A stretch of 64,000 bases of DNA from Candidatus Bathyarchaeota archaeon (GCA_012515445.1 JAAYYI010000112.1:1-64000); one strand, 5' to 3'; numbered from the stretch's first letter, positions 26,087-34,811 are shown. Program-made: numbers and translations. Notes: generated by a model from the letters alone, not told the origin.

Positions 26087-26513
26087 TCAAAAACCGCTGA
26101 AAACCCTAAAGTACCAAAAACACTCGCGTAGCCACAACCAAAACCCCCCATGCAACCAAACACTCCCCGACAAATGCGCCTGACAGTTGCAGCTTTCATG
26201 CTTCCATCTGTCCACAGTTATTGAGCCTTTAACAGTGGATCAAAATTTGGGTTTGTTTCTTGCGGTTCTATGTGTGGGTTTTTCTTTATTGTTTCTGGTT
26301 TAATAGTTATGGTTTGAAAGATTGAAAGAAAAACAACAGACTCTGGGAAAACTCTTGTTGTTCTTCCATAGAGCAAAATTACACAGGCTACATAGAGAAA
26401 TTTTTGATCTACTGATAAAGGGGGGTCTAGAAAAAAATTGCAGTTGAAGCCCAAACCCGATGCTAGGCATACCTTAAAATTCTAAGTAGACAACTACCCT
26501 AAAGTGCAAGCAT
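26087..26513. other. intergenic region without a supported gene
   Basis: It begins with about 90 A/C-rich bases, milder than but similar to the tract at 2100-2345. A 78-codon minus-strand ORF (26218-26454) has no start signal or family and is not accepted. The end of the region must contain the promoter of the 90-aa membrane protein gene. Confidence 0.5.
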
Positions 26514-26786
26514 ATGATCACAGCACAAACCATCCGTAAATTAACGTTCTTTATTGCTGTAGCATCATTTTTCTTCACCCTAATCACTGCCTTTTTAAAG
26601 TATCTGCAGCTTGATTTAACAACAATTGGCGCACCACCAAGTTTCTATCTTTACTCGGTGCTCATCGAGGTTATCCCATACATCTTCGTCGGCGTCATAT
26701 CCCTGCTTATTTCGATTCTACTACACGACCAAGAACAAGCGCAAAAACAGCCGTTGATTACGCCAGAAATGCCCCAAGCAGCCTAA
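26514..26786 (+). CDS. small membrane protein with two helices (90 aa)
   Basis: ATG 26514. Two hydrophobic segments (about 12-30 and 45-68) are followed by a polar Gln-rich tail (HDQEQAQKQPLITPEMPQAA). No family is recognised. It is convergent with cbiB, with 25 bases between them. Confidence 0.55.
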   Translation: MITAQTIRKLTFFIAVASFFFTLITAFLKYLQLDLTTIGAPPSFYLYSVLIEVIPYIFVGVISLLISILLHDQEQAQKQPLITPEMPQAA

Positions 26787-26811
26787 ACAACCTTTTTCCT
26801 AAAAGAGTAAT

Positions 26812-27789
26812 TTAGAGTCCAACGGTGTAGATACGCAGCGCAGCAACAGGCAAAACCAGAACTAAACCAAACAGCACAGCAGTCAAAGTCATCATCCGCA
26901 GCGCCTTGCCAATATCCTCATGCGAAATGTGCCCATGATCATCCCCGAGACAATAGCTACCCTGCTTCTCAAGTTGAATGCATAGCGCACCCGCCATTGC
27001 CGAAATAGTGAACCCCGCATTGGGGCTAGACGTTTTATGCTTATCACGCTGCAGCACGCTCCACGCTTCACGCCAATTCTCCCCTAGCAGAAAAGCAGAC
27101 GCAACCATTAAGTAAGCCGTGATTCTCGCAGGCAACCAATTCGTTAATGTATCCATCTTAGCGCTAAACCAGCCAATATTTCTAAACTCCACAGTCTTGT
27201 AGCCAACCATCGAATCCAACGTGTTAATCACGCGGTAAGCAAAAGCACCTGGAACCCCAAAGAACGCATAGAAAAAGAATGGTGCAGTGATACCGTCAGT
27301 TGTAGATTCAGCGATTGACTCAACTGCTGCGGAAACTATTTGCCGCTCATTTAAGCTGTTTGGGTCTCTGCGAACGATGTAGGGCAGCCACTTTCGTGCG
27401 CCATCCAGATCACGCTTCTTAAGCGCAGTGGCAATCGGTTTAGTATACTGCCCCATACCGCTGATTGCGAAGGTTGCTTTGAATAGGATTGCGCCAACGA
27501 TGATGTATGGGATTGAGCCGAAGTAGAACCGTAGACCAAAAAGCAAAGCGCCAACCGGTAACGCAAAGATTAGCATAATCGCAATTGCCATCAAGATGCC
27601 GTTGACCTTCTCAATGCGCGGATTAGGCGACTTCGCCCTCTTCTTGAAAAAGAGAATCAATTTACCTATAGCAACGGTGGGATGAATCCTATCTGGGTAT
27701 TCGCCTACGACGAGGTCGATTAGAACCGCTAAGGTGAATATGAAGACCGAATCGATGAACCAGGACAGGTCAAATGCGAACATAGCCAA
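26812..27789 (-). CDS. cbiB: adenosylcobinamide-phosphate synthase
   Basis: 325 residues and four to five membrane segments, with CbiB hallmarks: LIDLVVGEYPDRIHPTVAIGKLI at the N-terminus, RRDPNSLNERQIVSAAVESIAESTTDGITAPFFFYAFFGVPGAFAYRVINTLDSMVGYK in the middle and SPNAGFTISAMAGAL later. CbiB links adenosylcobyric acid to aminopropanol (phosphate) to form the nucleotide loop. It follows the CobD-like aminotransferase gene with a 2-base gap, so the pair works together in the same step. Confidence 0.95.
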   Translation of the reverse strand: MAMFAFDLSWFIDSVFIFTLAVLIDLVVGEYPDRIHPTVAIGKLILFFKKRAKSPNPRIEKVNGILMAIAIMLIFALPVGALLFGLRFYFGSIPYIIVGAILFKATFAISGMGQYTKPIATALKKRDLDGARKWLPYIVRRDPNSLNERQIVSAAVESIAESTTDGITAPFFFYAFFGVPGAFAYRVINTLDSMVGYKTVEFRNIGWFSAKMDTLTNWLPARITAYLMVASAFLLGENWREAWSVLQRDKHKTSSPNAGFTISAMAGALCIQLEKQGSYCLGDDHGHISHEDIGKALRMMTLTAVLFGLVLVLPVAALRIYTVGL

Positions 27790-27791
27790 AC

Positions 27792-28928
27792 CTAAACCGC
27801 TTTAAGCGCCTTCTTAAACGCATCTATCAACCGCACGTTTTCCTCATGGGTTTTAACCGCAACTCGAATGTAGAACTCGTTAAGCCCCACAAAGCTACTG
27901 CAGTCACGGATCAAGATTCCCTGCTTTAGCATCCGATGCTTCAACGCGTTGGCTGTGAGGTTGGTGTTTCGGATGTCTATGAAGAAAAAGTTCGCGTCTG
28001 GCTCGCTAAAGCAGAAGCCGCTGAATTGGCCCAGCTCCTTCTGCAGATATGCCTTCTCCTGCTTGATTAATGCACGTGTGACTTTAAGGTGCTCTTCGTC
28101 TTTTAACGCGGCAATCGCGGCTGGCTGAGCAAGGCAATTAACGTTCCAGGGAATCTTGCTGCAGAGCAATACGTTGATGATTTCTGGATTAGCTACTCCG
28201 TAGCCGCAGCGTAAGCCTGTTAAGCCGAAGATTTTTGTGAATGAACGCAGGATGAAGAGGTTTGGGTACCGATCGATTCTGTGAATCATAGTTCGACTTT
28301 TTTCGTCATCGATGAACTCTAAGAAGTCCTCGTCAAGGAAAACAAGCATATCCTGACTTAATGCTGTATCAAGAATCTCTGTGAGTGTTTTTTGAGGAAT
28401 CAGTTTGCTAGTGGGATTATTCGGGTTGCAAAGGAACAGCAGTTTACATCCGGGCATTTCCTGCCGGAAAGCTTGAGCTTCAATCTGGAAATTACCCCCT
28501 AACCTGACAAATTTTACGCATTCGCCGGTTTTGCGTACGGCACTCTCGTATTCTCCGAAAGTCGGCGCAGCCATAACTGCTTTCTCGCCTCTACGCAGAA
28601 ACGCCTCAGCGAAAAGGTACATTAACTCTGTTGAGCCGTTACCCACTACGATGTTGTCCTTTGTGATTGAGCCGCCAAAGTGCTCAGCGAGAATCTGCCG
28701 CAGCGCATTAGAATTCGAATCTGGATACGCCTCAATCTTGCCGAAAGCACCAGTGATCGCATCAAGCGCCTTCTGTGAGGGCCCAAGTGGGTTTACGCTT
28801 GAACTGAAATCCAAGATTTCCTCGGTTTTGAAACCGCTTTCTTCAGCGGCGCCATAAACCTCTGCGCCATGCACACAGGGCTTAAGGTTCCTAACGTTAT
28901 CTCTAACCAAACTCTCGATGGGTTTCAT
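27792..28928 (-). CDS. cobD: L-threonine-O-3-phosphate decarboxylase (CobD/HisC-like)
   Basis: 378 residues, PLP-dependent aminotransferase fold type I. CVHGAEVYGAAEESGFKTEEILDFSSSVNPLGPS is the typical CobD start. LFLCNPNNPTSKLI precedes the cofactor-binding part, and the PLP lysine is in LRSFTKIFGLTGLRCGY. CobD makes aminopropanol phosphate from threonine phosphate. It is distinguished from histidinol-phosphate aminotransferase mainly by its neighbour cbiB. ATG 28928 is in place. Confidence 0.9.
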   Translation of the reverse strand: MKPIESLVRDNVRNLKPCVHGAEVYGAAEESGFKTEEILDFSSSVNPLGPSQKALDAITGAFGKIEAYPDSNSNALRQILAEHFGGSITKDNIVVGNGSTELMYLFAEAFLRRGEKAVMAAPTFGEYESAVRKTGECVKFVRLGGNFQIEAQAFRQEMPGCKLLFLCNPNNPTSKLIPQKTLTEILDTALSQDMLVFLDEDFLEFIDDEKSRTMIHRIDRYPNLFILRSFTKIFGLTGLRCGYGVANPEIINVLLCSKIPWNVNCLAQPAAIAALKDEEHLKVTRALIKQEKAYLQKELGQFSGFCFSEPDANFFFIDIRNTNLTANALKHRMLKQGILIRDCSSFVGLNEFYIRVAVKTHEENVRLIDAFKKALKAV

Positions 28929-29087
28929 GTATGTCTGTTTCCTGTGCCGCTGAATTCTATGGTTTGTTGTTAACGTAAATTGTAATAAATGTTTTCTCGG
29001 ACGTCATATCCAAGTCATGCTTGTTGCAAAAGACTTTTAGGCGTAGCCGTAACTCGGTACTAGTAGCTTTTATGGACGGTTTTTTGT

Positions 29088-29276
29088 ATGAGTAAAAAAA
29101 TTGTTGACGAAACACACGCTAAAGAAACCTTAAAAGAGATGATTGAGGACAGGAAACAGGGTGAACCAGTTGAGGAAGTACTGGCAATCTTCTGCCAGAG
29201 ATACAGCGTAACTATGGCAACCTGCAAAGAATTCTACGACCAATTAGTAGCGAAGGGCGAAATCAAAGAAAAATAA
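29088..29276 (+). CDS. small hypothetical helical protein (62 aa)
   Basis: ATG 29088 follows CTTTTATG, a possible TATA element, by about 17 bases, so the transcript may be nearly leaderless. The protein is acidic and helical with a possible helix-turn-helix (YSVTMATCKEFYDQLVAKGEIKEK). Family unknown. It precedes dphB by 40 bases and is probably co-transcribed with it. Confidence 0.55.
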   Translation: MSKKIVDETHAKETLKEMIEDRKQGEPVEEVLAIFCQRYSVTMATCKEFYDQLVAKGEIKEK

Positions 29277-29316
29277 CTTAAACCACACTAAAGTATACTT
29301 CAGCAAGGGCACAGCA

Positions 29317-30111
29317 ATGGAACTAGTATTCGTTGGGTTAGGATTAAACGACGATAAAGGCATAACCGTTAAAGGTTTAGAGGAAACCAGAACCGCAGAC
29401 GCAATATTTATGGAGACATATACAAGCCGCATGCCAGACTTCTCGATGCCACGCTTCGAGCAAGCGACTGGCAGAAAAGTGCAGTTGATAAAACGCCAAG
29501 ACCTCGAAGAAGACAACGGTAAAGTTATTCTTCAAGCGGCAAAAGCTGGCAAAGCAGTGTTTCTGGTTCCAGGCGACCCATTCATAGCCACAACCCACGT
29601 TACACTGCGAATCGACGCAGAAAAAGCTGGTATAAAAACCCGCGTGGTTCACGGAATCTCTATAATGTCAGCGATAGTAAGCCTCTCCGGTTTGCACAAT
29701 TACAAGTTCGGCAAAACAGTCACAGTGCCCTTCGCCGATAACTTCTCAGAAACCCCCTACAATGTAATCGCTCAGAACAAGAAGCTTGGTCTGCATACGC
29801 TTTGCCTTCTTGATTTGCGGGCTGCAGAAAACCGCTACCTTACAATAAACGAGGGCCTGAAGCTTCTGCTTGAAGTAGAAGCAAAAAAGAACTTGGGTAT
29901 AATCACAGCCGCTACTCCTGCTTTGGGACTTGCACGTGCAGGAGGCGACAATCCAGTGCTGAAAGCTGATTTCGTCGAGAAACTGGTCAATTACGATTTC
30001 GGGCAGCCGCCTTTTAGTCTGATTATTCCGGGCGATATGCATTTTATGGAAGTAGACGCCTTAATCGCCTTCGCTGGAGCTCCAGCCGAATTTAAGAGGT
30101 TAAGCCGATGA
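29317..30111 (+). CDS. dphB: diphthine synthase
   Basis: 264 residues with the tetrapyrrole-methylase fold. MELVFVGLGLNDDKGITVKGLEETRTADAIFMETYTS is the DphB N-terminus. FLVPGDPFIATTHVTLRIDAEKAGI is the SAM-binding region, and VVHGISIMSAIVSLSGLHNYKFGKTVTVPF is specific to this family. It methylates the modified histidine of elongation factor 2 during diphthamide synthesis. Its last bases overlap the DUF357 gene by 4. Confidence 0.95.
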   Translation: MELVFVGLGLNDDKGITVKGLEETRTADAIFMETYTSRMPDFSMPRFEQATGRKVQLIKRQDLEEDNGKVILQAAKAGKAVFLVPGDPFIATTHVTLRIDAEKAGIKTRVVHGISIMSAIVSLSGLHNYKFGKTVTVPFADNFSETPYNVIAQNKKLGLHTLCLLDLRAAENRYLTINEGLKLLLEVEAKKNLGIITAATPALGLARAGGDNPVLKADFVEKLVNYDFGQPPFSLIIPGDMHFMEVDALIAFAGAPAEFKRLSR

Positions 30112-30395
30112 GCACAGAGGAACTCGCCGCCAAATACATCGGCTCAGCCGAGAAAGTGCTTGCTTCACTTACGCGGACACAAACTCCCATAACATTAAAC
30201 GAGGCTACTGTGAGTGAGGTGCTGCGTTGGGCGCATGATTACTTGGCAGATGCAAAGTATTATAAGGCTCAGGGTAAGCTTGGAACCAGTTTAACCTCTG
30301 TAGCTTACTGTGAAGGGCTGCTTGACGGTTTACGCTTGATGGGTGCAGTGAACTTCGTATGGCCAACCAGACAACAACCAGAAAGCAAAGAGTAG
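30108..30395 (+). CDS. DUF357 family protein
   Basis: 95 residues, all-helical. EVLRWAHDYLADAKYYKAQGKLGTSLTSVAYCEGLLDGLRLMGAV is the DUF357 signature found across archaea, often beside nucleotidyltransferase genes. Function unknown. It overlaps dphB by 4 bases and ribL by 37, so the three are translationally linked. Confidence 0.88.
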   Translation: MSTEELAAKYIGSAEKVLASLTRTQTPITLNEATVSEVLRWAHDYLADAKYYKAQGKLGTSLTSVAYCEGLLDGLRLMGAVNFVWPTRQQPESKE

Positions 30396-30826
30396 TGCTT
30401 GCTTCAGGCGTCTTTGACCTGCTGCATCTTGGGCACGTCCGCTTCTTAGAAGACGCAAAAAAGGCAGGCGGCGCGGGCGCTAAACTTGTGGTTATCGTCG
30501 CCAGAGACAGCACCGCTGGTAAGCTCAAAGGCAGAAAACCCATCATGTCTGAGGATCAACGCCGTGCCCTAGTTGAGTCGCTTAAGGTTGTTGACGATGC
30601 TGTTCTGGGCTTTGAAGGCTTAGACATCGGCGAAGTTATCGAAAAAATCCATCCTGATATAATAGCGCTCGGATACGACCAAGCAGAGATGGAAGCGGAA
30701 GTAAAAAATTACCTGATCAAACATCAGCTGCCTGTTTCTGTTGTTCGTGTTGGCAAATTTGGGGAGAATATTTTAGATAGCTCAACAAAGATTAAACAGA
30801 AAATAATCGATAAACTCTCCAAGTAA
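30359..30826 (+). CDS. ribL: archaeal FAD synthase (cytidylyltransferase-like)
   Basis: 155 residues. VVLASGVFDLLHLGHVRFLEDAKKAG has the HxGH nucleotidyltransferase motif, and KGRKPIMSEDQRRALVESLKVVDDAVLGFEG and IIALGYDQ follow. Archaeal RibL attaches AMP to FMN to make FAD. The riboflavin kinase that makes FMN lies nearby at 31444 in the opposite direction, which strengthens the call over a glycerol-3-phosphate or CoA-type transferase. Confidence 0.9.
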   Translation: MANQTTTRKQRVVLASGVFDLLHLGHVRFLEDAKKAGGAGAKLVVIVARDSTAGKLKGRKPIMSEDQRRALVESLKVVDDAVLGFEGLDIGEVIEKIHPDIIALGYDQAEMEAEVKNYLIKHQLPVSVVRVGKFGENILDSSTKIKQKIIDKLSK

Positions 30827-30835
30827 AGATGGCTT

Positions 30836-31447
30836 ATGGTAAACTGCGAGAAATATAAACCGACGTATGTACTGATTGCCTTAAACGTAGCCATATACAT
30901 CGCTGGTGCATTCATCGGCGGCGACGCAATCTATACGCCTGACAGCGTGGTTTTGGCTTGGGGGCAAGTTAACTATTTCATTATCGACTTTGGCTGGTAC
31001 TGGCAGCTGCTGACATCCATGTTTATTCACGCCTCGATATTCCATTTGGTTGGTAACATGCTGTTTCTGCTCATCTTCGGTTTACGTGCAGAAGAAATGT
31101 TCTCGCTTCCAGAGTACCTCGGAGTTTATCTGCTCGGTGGCTTAGCGGGAAACCTTCTGTACCTCGCAACTGGTGTTAATGCGGCTCCGGCTGTCGGCGC
31201 TTCAGGTGCAATATTCGCGGTTTTCGCGGCTGCCTTAGTTTATGATAGGCATTCAATCCGCCAATCCATCTTGGGGGCAGTGATCTTCGCTTTCTTCTTG
31301 TTCTTCCTAAATATAGGCGCTAACACTAACTTGTTGGCGCACCTCGGAGGCATATTAGCCGGCTTAGCGCTCGGCTACATCATCGCTTCCAGACGCAAAC
31401 CCGCCGATTACAGTACAGAGTTCAGGTACCGAAACACGCCTTTCTAG
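30836..31447 (+). CDS. rhomboid-family intramembrane serine protease
   Basis: 203 residues with about six membrane helices. The catalytic dyad is Ser123 in VGASGAIFAV and His169 in LAHLGGILAG. Asn74 in HLVGNMLFLLIFG sits in the first conserved loop region. It cuts substrate membrane proteins within the lipid bilayer; targets are unknown. It is the last gene of the dphB-DUF357-ribL group, 9 bases after ribL, and overlaps ribK by 4 bases tail to tail. Confidence 0.92.
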   Translation: MVNCEKYKPTYVLIALNVAIYIAGAFIGGDAIYTPDSVVLAWGQVNYFIIDFGWYWQLLTSMFIHASIFHLVGNMLFLLIFGLRAEEMFSLPEYLGVYLLGGLAGNLLYLATGVNAAPAVGASGAIFAVFAAALVYDRHSIRQSILGAVIFAFFLFFLNIGANTNLLAHLGGILAGLALGYIIASRRKPADYSTEFRYRNTPF

Positions 31448-32133
31448 AATTGGGTTAGGATTTCCACTTTTACTTTGTTGCCGTCTTTTAGGTTTAGCTG
31501 CTTTCGCAAGCATACGGGTGCGATGATTTCCAGCACTGAGGCGTCGTAGTGGCTGCGGGTTGCGGTTACGAGCGCGCCTTTTACTTTGCCGCCGATTATT
31601 GCTGGGTAGCATTTAACGAGTCCGAAGCTGCGGTCTTCATTCTGGAAACCCATAACCTCCAAAGCGGGGTAGGCTTCGATGTCTTTGCTTGTCTTTATGT
31701 CGTAGTCGCTGTTCAGTTTGACGTTAAGTGTGCCGGGGTAGGGTTCGAAGCCTAATTTATCGATGAGTTGCTTCTTGTAATCCGTCTTGGAGATGTAGTA
31801 TGCGCCTTCGCCTAATCCAGTGAAAACTGTGCCCTCCAACGTTACGGAAGGCGGAATGTTGGTTTCCATAATAACCTTGAGGTTAGAGTATAACCTGCGG
31901 AGCTCCTGTATGCCTGGCTCCTTAATCTTGATTAAGCTGCCATCCGGTGTGACTTTCCGCTGAATCCAGCTGCACCGCTCGAGCTCTATCAGGTAACGCG
32001 AGGCGGTCTGCTGAGAAAAACCCAGCTTTTTAGCCAGATACTCAGTTGATATCTTAGCGGTACGATTGTAAGCACCCATTTCAGCGAGTTTTAGAAGCAT
32101 GTATAGCTGCTGCCATTGCTGCTTTTCAGTCAC
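31444..32133 (-). CDS. ribK: CTP-dependent riboflavin kinase with N-terminal HTH (RbkR type)
   Basis: About 229 residues. The N-terminal winged helix (KISTEYLAKKLGFSQQTASRYLIELERCSWIQRKVTPDG) is fused to an archaeal riboflavin kinase domain (LEGTVFTGLGEGAYYISKTDYKKQLIDKLGFEPYPGTLNVKL...IAPVCLRKQLNLKDGNKVKVE). The kinase makes FMN using CTP. In RbkR proteins the HTH represses riboflavin genes in response to flavin level. GTG 32133 is chosen because AGGAG lies 6 bases upstream; the track start is ATG 32163. A palindrome covers this start, listed separately. Confidence 0.9.
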   Translation of the reverse strand: MTEKQQWQQLYMLLKLAEMGAYNRTAKISTEYLAKKLGFSQQTASRYLIELERCSWIQRKVTPDGSLIKIKEPGIQELRRLYSNLKVIMETNIPPSVTLEGTVFTGLGEGAYYISKTDYKKQLIDKLGFEPYPGTLNVKLNSDYDIKTSKDIEAYPALEVMGFQNEDRSFGLVKCYPAIIGGKVKGALVTATRSHYDASVLEIIAPVCLRKQLNLKDGNKVKVEILTQF

Positions 32134-32148
32134 AGAGGTCTCCTGTGA
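32130..32148. promoter_or_regulatory. palindrome at the ribK start, candidate autoregulatory site
   Basis: TCACAG-N7-CTGTGA, a 19-base inverted repeat with perfect 6-base arms, spans the Shine-Dalgarno and the GTG start of ribK. A CTTAAATAC element (reverse strand, 32169-32177) lies about 30 bases upstream, so the palindrome falls near the expected transcript start. Its position suits an RbkR operator, but no consensus was compared. Confidence 0.35.
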
Positions 32149-32365
32149 ATATGTGAGTATCATGCTGGGTATTTAAGCGGCTCGAAACCAAAAAGGCAAA
32201 CGCTGCTGCTCTCAGGCGACCCCCATCTCCTTATATAAAGCCGATAAAGTTGACCTGTGGTTTTGAAAAGCTCAAAATTTAGCCGTAAGCAGCTACTTTT
32301 CATTTGGTAAAATCCTTTCTGCTAGTGTTATCTTTAGTTGACAAACCTTGACTTGAATCCCAAAT

Positions 32366-32374
32366 CTTTTAAAC
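32366..32374 (+). promoter_or_regulatory. TATA box and strong RBS of the RAM-domain gene
   Basis: CTTTTAAAC about 32 bases before ATG 32406, and GGAGG immediately before the start codon. Confidence 0.55.
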
Positions 32375-32405
32375 AAAACCCTCGCATAGTAGGGCGGAGG
32401 TACCT

Positions 32406-32648
32406 ATGCCAACAGCATACGTCTTAGTGAATACTGAAACAGGCTGCGAGTTTGATGTTGTTAGGGAACTGAAAGAATTGGAAGGCGTTCAGGAAGCGTC
32501 GCCAGTTTATGGCGCTTATGATATTGTTGTAAGAGTATCCTCGGAGTCGCCTGAGGCGCTTAAGCGCCTAATCACTTGGCAGATAAGGAAATTGGGTAAT
32601 GTAAGAGCCACGTTGACTAATATCATCTATGAAAAAAGCGAAACTTGA
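32406..32648 (+). CDS. stand-alone Lrp/AsnC ligand-binding (RAM) domain protein
   Basis: 80 residues, MPTAYVLVNTETGCEFDVVRELKELEGVQEASPVYGAYDIVVRVSSESPEALKRLITWQIRKLGNVRATLTNIIYE. This is the RAM fold without a DNA-binding domain. Such single-domain proteins bind amino acids or partner with full-length Lrp regulators. It is convergent with fibrillarin, with 11 bases between the stop codons. Confidence 0.88.
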   Translation: MPTAYVLVNTETGCEFDVVRELKELEGVQEASPVYGAYDIVVRVSSESPEALKRLITWQIRKLGNVRATLTNIIYEKSET

Positions 32649-32659
32649 AGCAAAAAAAG

Positions 32660-33364
32660 TTAAGGGTTAGCTTTCTGTGCTACGATCATGGCGTGTGCTA
32701 TATCGTAGGGGTCTAACTCTACAATTTCTTTCACGTCATAACCCCGTTTGCGCAGAACCTGAGCTTCCTGTTTATAGACATCCTGGGGAGACATTGTAAC
32801 GTCGATGCTTTGGGATTTGCATGCGAGCATAACCCATCCGCCCTGCTTCAGAAATACGTCAGCGTTGTCTGATAGCAGTTTTGCCTGTTCAGGTTGGGCA
32901 ACATCGCAGTAGACTAGGTCAACTTTACCTGATATGAACATGGCATAGCGCTCAGGCATGCGGGCGTCCTCAAGCATAGGAGTAATGTTTGGCCTGAACT
33001 GTGCAACGTTATTAACTAGGTCTCGTAAGCTACGTTGCGCGAATTCTACACAGTAAACTTGGCCCGTTTCGCCAACAATGTCTGAAACATGGCTGGGTGT
33101 AGTTCCTGAGGCTGCACCCAAATAGAGAACTTTAGAGCCCTCCTCAATAGGCACTGTCTGCAGGCCCTTTATGATTGCACCCGCAAGTTTACTGCGGAAA
33201 GCATCCCATACACGGTACTCGACGCCCTTGAATTTAACAAGGCGTTCACCGTAAACGTTTCGTCCGGGCGTTAAGTTCTTTGTTCCCAACCGTTTAGCGC
33301 CGTCTTCAAGCACTACATTGTAGATTTCTTTGAAGACTGGATGCGGCTTAACTCTCAGACCCAC
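32660..33364 (-). CDS. flpA: fibrillarin, rRNA/tRNA 2'-O-methyltransferase
   Basis: 234 residues. KRLGTKNLTPGRNVYGERLVKFKGVEYRVWDAFRSKLAGAIIKGL is the archaeal fibrillarin N-domain. VLYLGAASGTTPSHVSDIVG is the SAM motif, then VDLVYCDVAQPEQAKLLSDNADVFLK and ACKSQSIDVT. It is the catalytic subunit of box C/D sRNPs. The ORF track extends to 33595, but those 77 residues are the Nop5 Gly/Arg tail in another frame. GTG 33364 gives MGLRVKPHPVFKEIYNVV and overlaps nop5 by 17 bases. It lacks the GAR domain of eukaryotic fibrillarin, as is usual in archaea. Confidence 0.95.
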   Translation of the reverse strand: MGLRVKPHPVFKEIYNVVLEDGAKRLGTKNLTPGRNVYGERLVKFKGVEYRVWDAFRSKLAGAIIKGLQTVPIEEGSKVLYLGAASGTTPSHVSDIVGETGQVYCVEFAQRSLRDLVNNVAQFRPNITPMLEDARMPERYAMFISGKVDLVYCDVAQPEQAKLLSDNADVFLKQGGWVMLACKSQSIDVTMSPQDVYKQEAQVLRKRGYDVKEIVELDPYDIAHAMIVAQKANP

Positions 33365-34811
33365 GTCTGTCCTGTCCTCTGTTTTGATCGCCGCCGCTTC
33401 CGCCGCGCCTGTCTCGTCGATCTCGCCCGCCGCCTCCGTGTCCACCGAAGCGTCTGCCGCCTCCTCCGCCGCCAAAGCGTCTTGGTCCGCGGTCACGTGG
33501 CTTAAAGCCCCCGCCTCCACCGCCTTCACGTCTTGGGGGTCTGTCGAAGCGTCTTTCGCCACCTTCACGGCGTTCTCCGCCCTCTCGGTAGCCAAAGCCG
33601 CCTTCTCTGCGTTCGAAGCCTTCCCGTTTCTCTTTCGGTTTAGGCTCCTTTGGTGGTGGTGCTTCCTTGTATTTCTCGCGGATTTCTTCTATGCGTTTAG
33701 CGATATCCTCTTTGAGTGCGTCGCCAATGTAGTGGCCTTCTCCGAATGCGTCGGCTCTGGCTGCGATGGCTAGTTTGCCTGCGATTACGCGGGCGATCTT
33801 TCCACGTTGCCACCGTTTTGCATCATGCAGTAGGGTGTGCTGGAAGATTAAGCCGTGTTTTGGTGGGCGTGCGCCGGTTTTTAGTGAGCGGAATAGTGCT
33901 TTTTCTGCGCCGAGAACCTGTATTGTGCTTGCGGGTCTCATGGCGAGGTTTTGTAGGCCGCCCGCGAGGGATATCATGCGCGCGCCTAGGAGTGCTCCCG
34001 CGACTGCTTTGACGTTGGGCGCCATCTCTTCCATGGTGCGTTCGACGTATTCTTCCATGCTCTTTCGTAATTCGTAGAATGTGATTACGTCTTTTGCCAG
34101 TTGCTGTACCTGTGCGAGGTCAGAATCCGATATGTCTGCGCCCATTGATGATTCTGCTGCTTTTACAAGGAATTCTGTGCGCTCTTTTGGTATGTTTTCT
34201 GCTTCCAAGTTTTCTACGCTGAAGCTTTCTCGGTTGCCTAGTTTTATGACTAGTCTTGCGTAGGTTTCGTGTTTCTCTACTAATCTGTCCATTTCTGGGA
34301 AGTAGATGCCGTACCATTCGCGTAGCCTGCCCATGAACAGGTTGACTGTTTGGTCTAGGCTATCAAGGGTTTGGATGCCCTGTGAAACGATCAGGTCGCG
34401 TTTGCCTGTTGCGCCCTTTATGCGTAGCTTGGAGAGTTCCATGCTTACGTTGCGGTTCCAGATGTCGAGTTCCTGCTGGTTAGCTGCGAAGCCTGATTCG
34501 ACTGCTACTTCGCTCATGCGGGAACTGTGCACTGCCGCTTGGGCTGGTGTGGCTACTTCGACTGTGACTTTGAGTTTTTTCTGTGCTTCCTCGGCGACTT
34601 TACCGTTTTGGAAGACGAAAACGTCGTAACCTGCGTTTTTAAGTAAAGTTATTAGTGATGTTGTTTGGTCTGATAGTTTGCCCGATTCGGATCTCAGCAG
34701 GCTTTTTGCTGCTGCCTGCGGTTTTTTGGGAAACAGAGCCTTCTCTACTAAGCTGTTTTCTTCGTCGAAGGCTGCAACGCCGAATGGGAATTGTACAATG
34801 AAAGCTTTCAT
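33348..34811 (-). CDS. nop5: Nop5/Nop56-58 family box C/D sRNP core protein with Gly/Arg-rich tail
   Basis: 487 residues. The N-terminal fibrillarin-binding domain (MKAFIVQFPFGVAAFDEE) is followed by a coiled-coil part (about 150-260). The NOP domain reads NVKAVAGALLGARMISLAGGLQNLAMRPASTIQVLGAEKALFRSLKTGARPPKHGLIFQH. Its tail is unusual: about 90 residues from PPPKEPKPKEKREGFERR onward are almost only Gly, Arg, Asp, Glu and Phe (RRFGGGGGGRRFGGHGGGG), a GAR/RGG-like region. The protein binds L7Ae-guide RNA and holds fibrillarin, encoded immediately downstream with overlap. TTTATTTATTAA upstream of ATG 34811 is a likely TATA element. Confidence 0.95.
   Translation of the reverse strand: MKAFIVQFPFGVAAFDEENSLVEKALFPKKPQAAAKSLLRSESGKLSDQTTSLITLLKNAGYDVFVFQNGKVAEEAQKKLKVTVEVATPAQAAVHSSRMSEVAVESGFAANQQELDIWNRNVSMELSKLRIKGATGKRDLIVSQGIQTLDSLDQTVNLFMGRLREWYGIYFPEMDRLVEKHETYARLVIKLGNRESFSVENLEAENIPKERTEFLVKAAESSMGADISDSDLAQVQQLAKDVITFYELRKSMEEYVERTMEEMAPNVKAVAGALLGARMISLAGGLQNLAMRPASTIQVLGAEKALFRSLKTGARPPKHGLIFQHTLLHDAKRWQRGKIARVIAGKLAIAARADAFGEGHYIGDALKEDIAKRIEEIREKYKEAPPPKEPKPKEKREGFERREGGFGYREGGERREGGERRFDRPPRREGGGGGGFKPRDRGPRRFGGGGGGRRFGGHGGGGRDRRDRRGGSGGDQNRGQDRRGSES

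Noticed and set aside
26218-26454. 78-aa minus-strand ORF in the intergenic region
   Set aside because: No ribosome site, no family, and it is not next to any gene in the same direction.
33365-33595. N-terminal extension of fibrillarin, Ala/Glu/Asp-rich
   Set aside because: It is the out-of-frame reading of the Gly/Arg tail of Nop5; GTG 33364 fits the family N-terminus.
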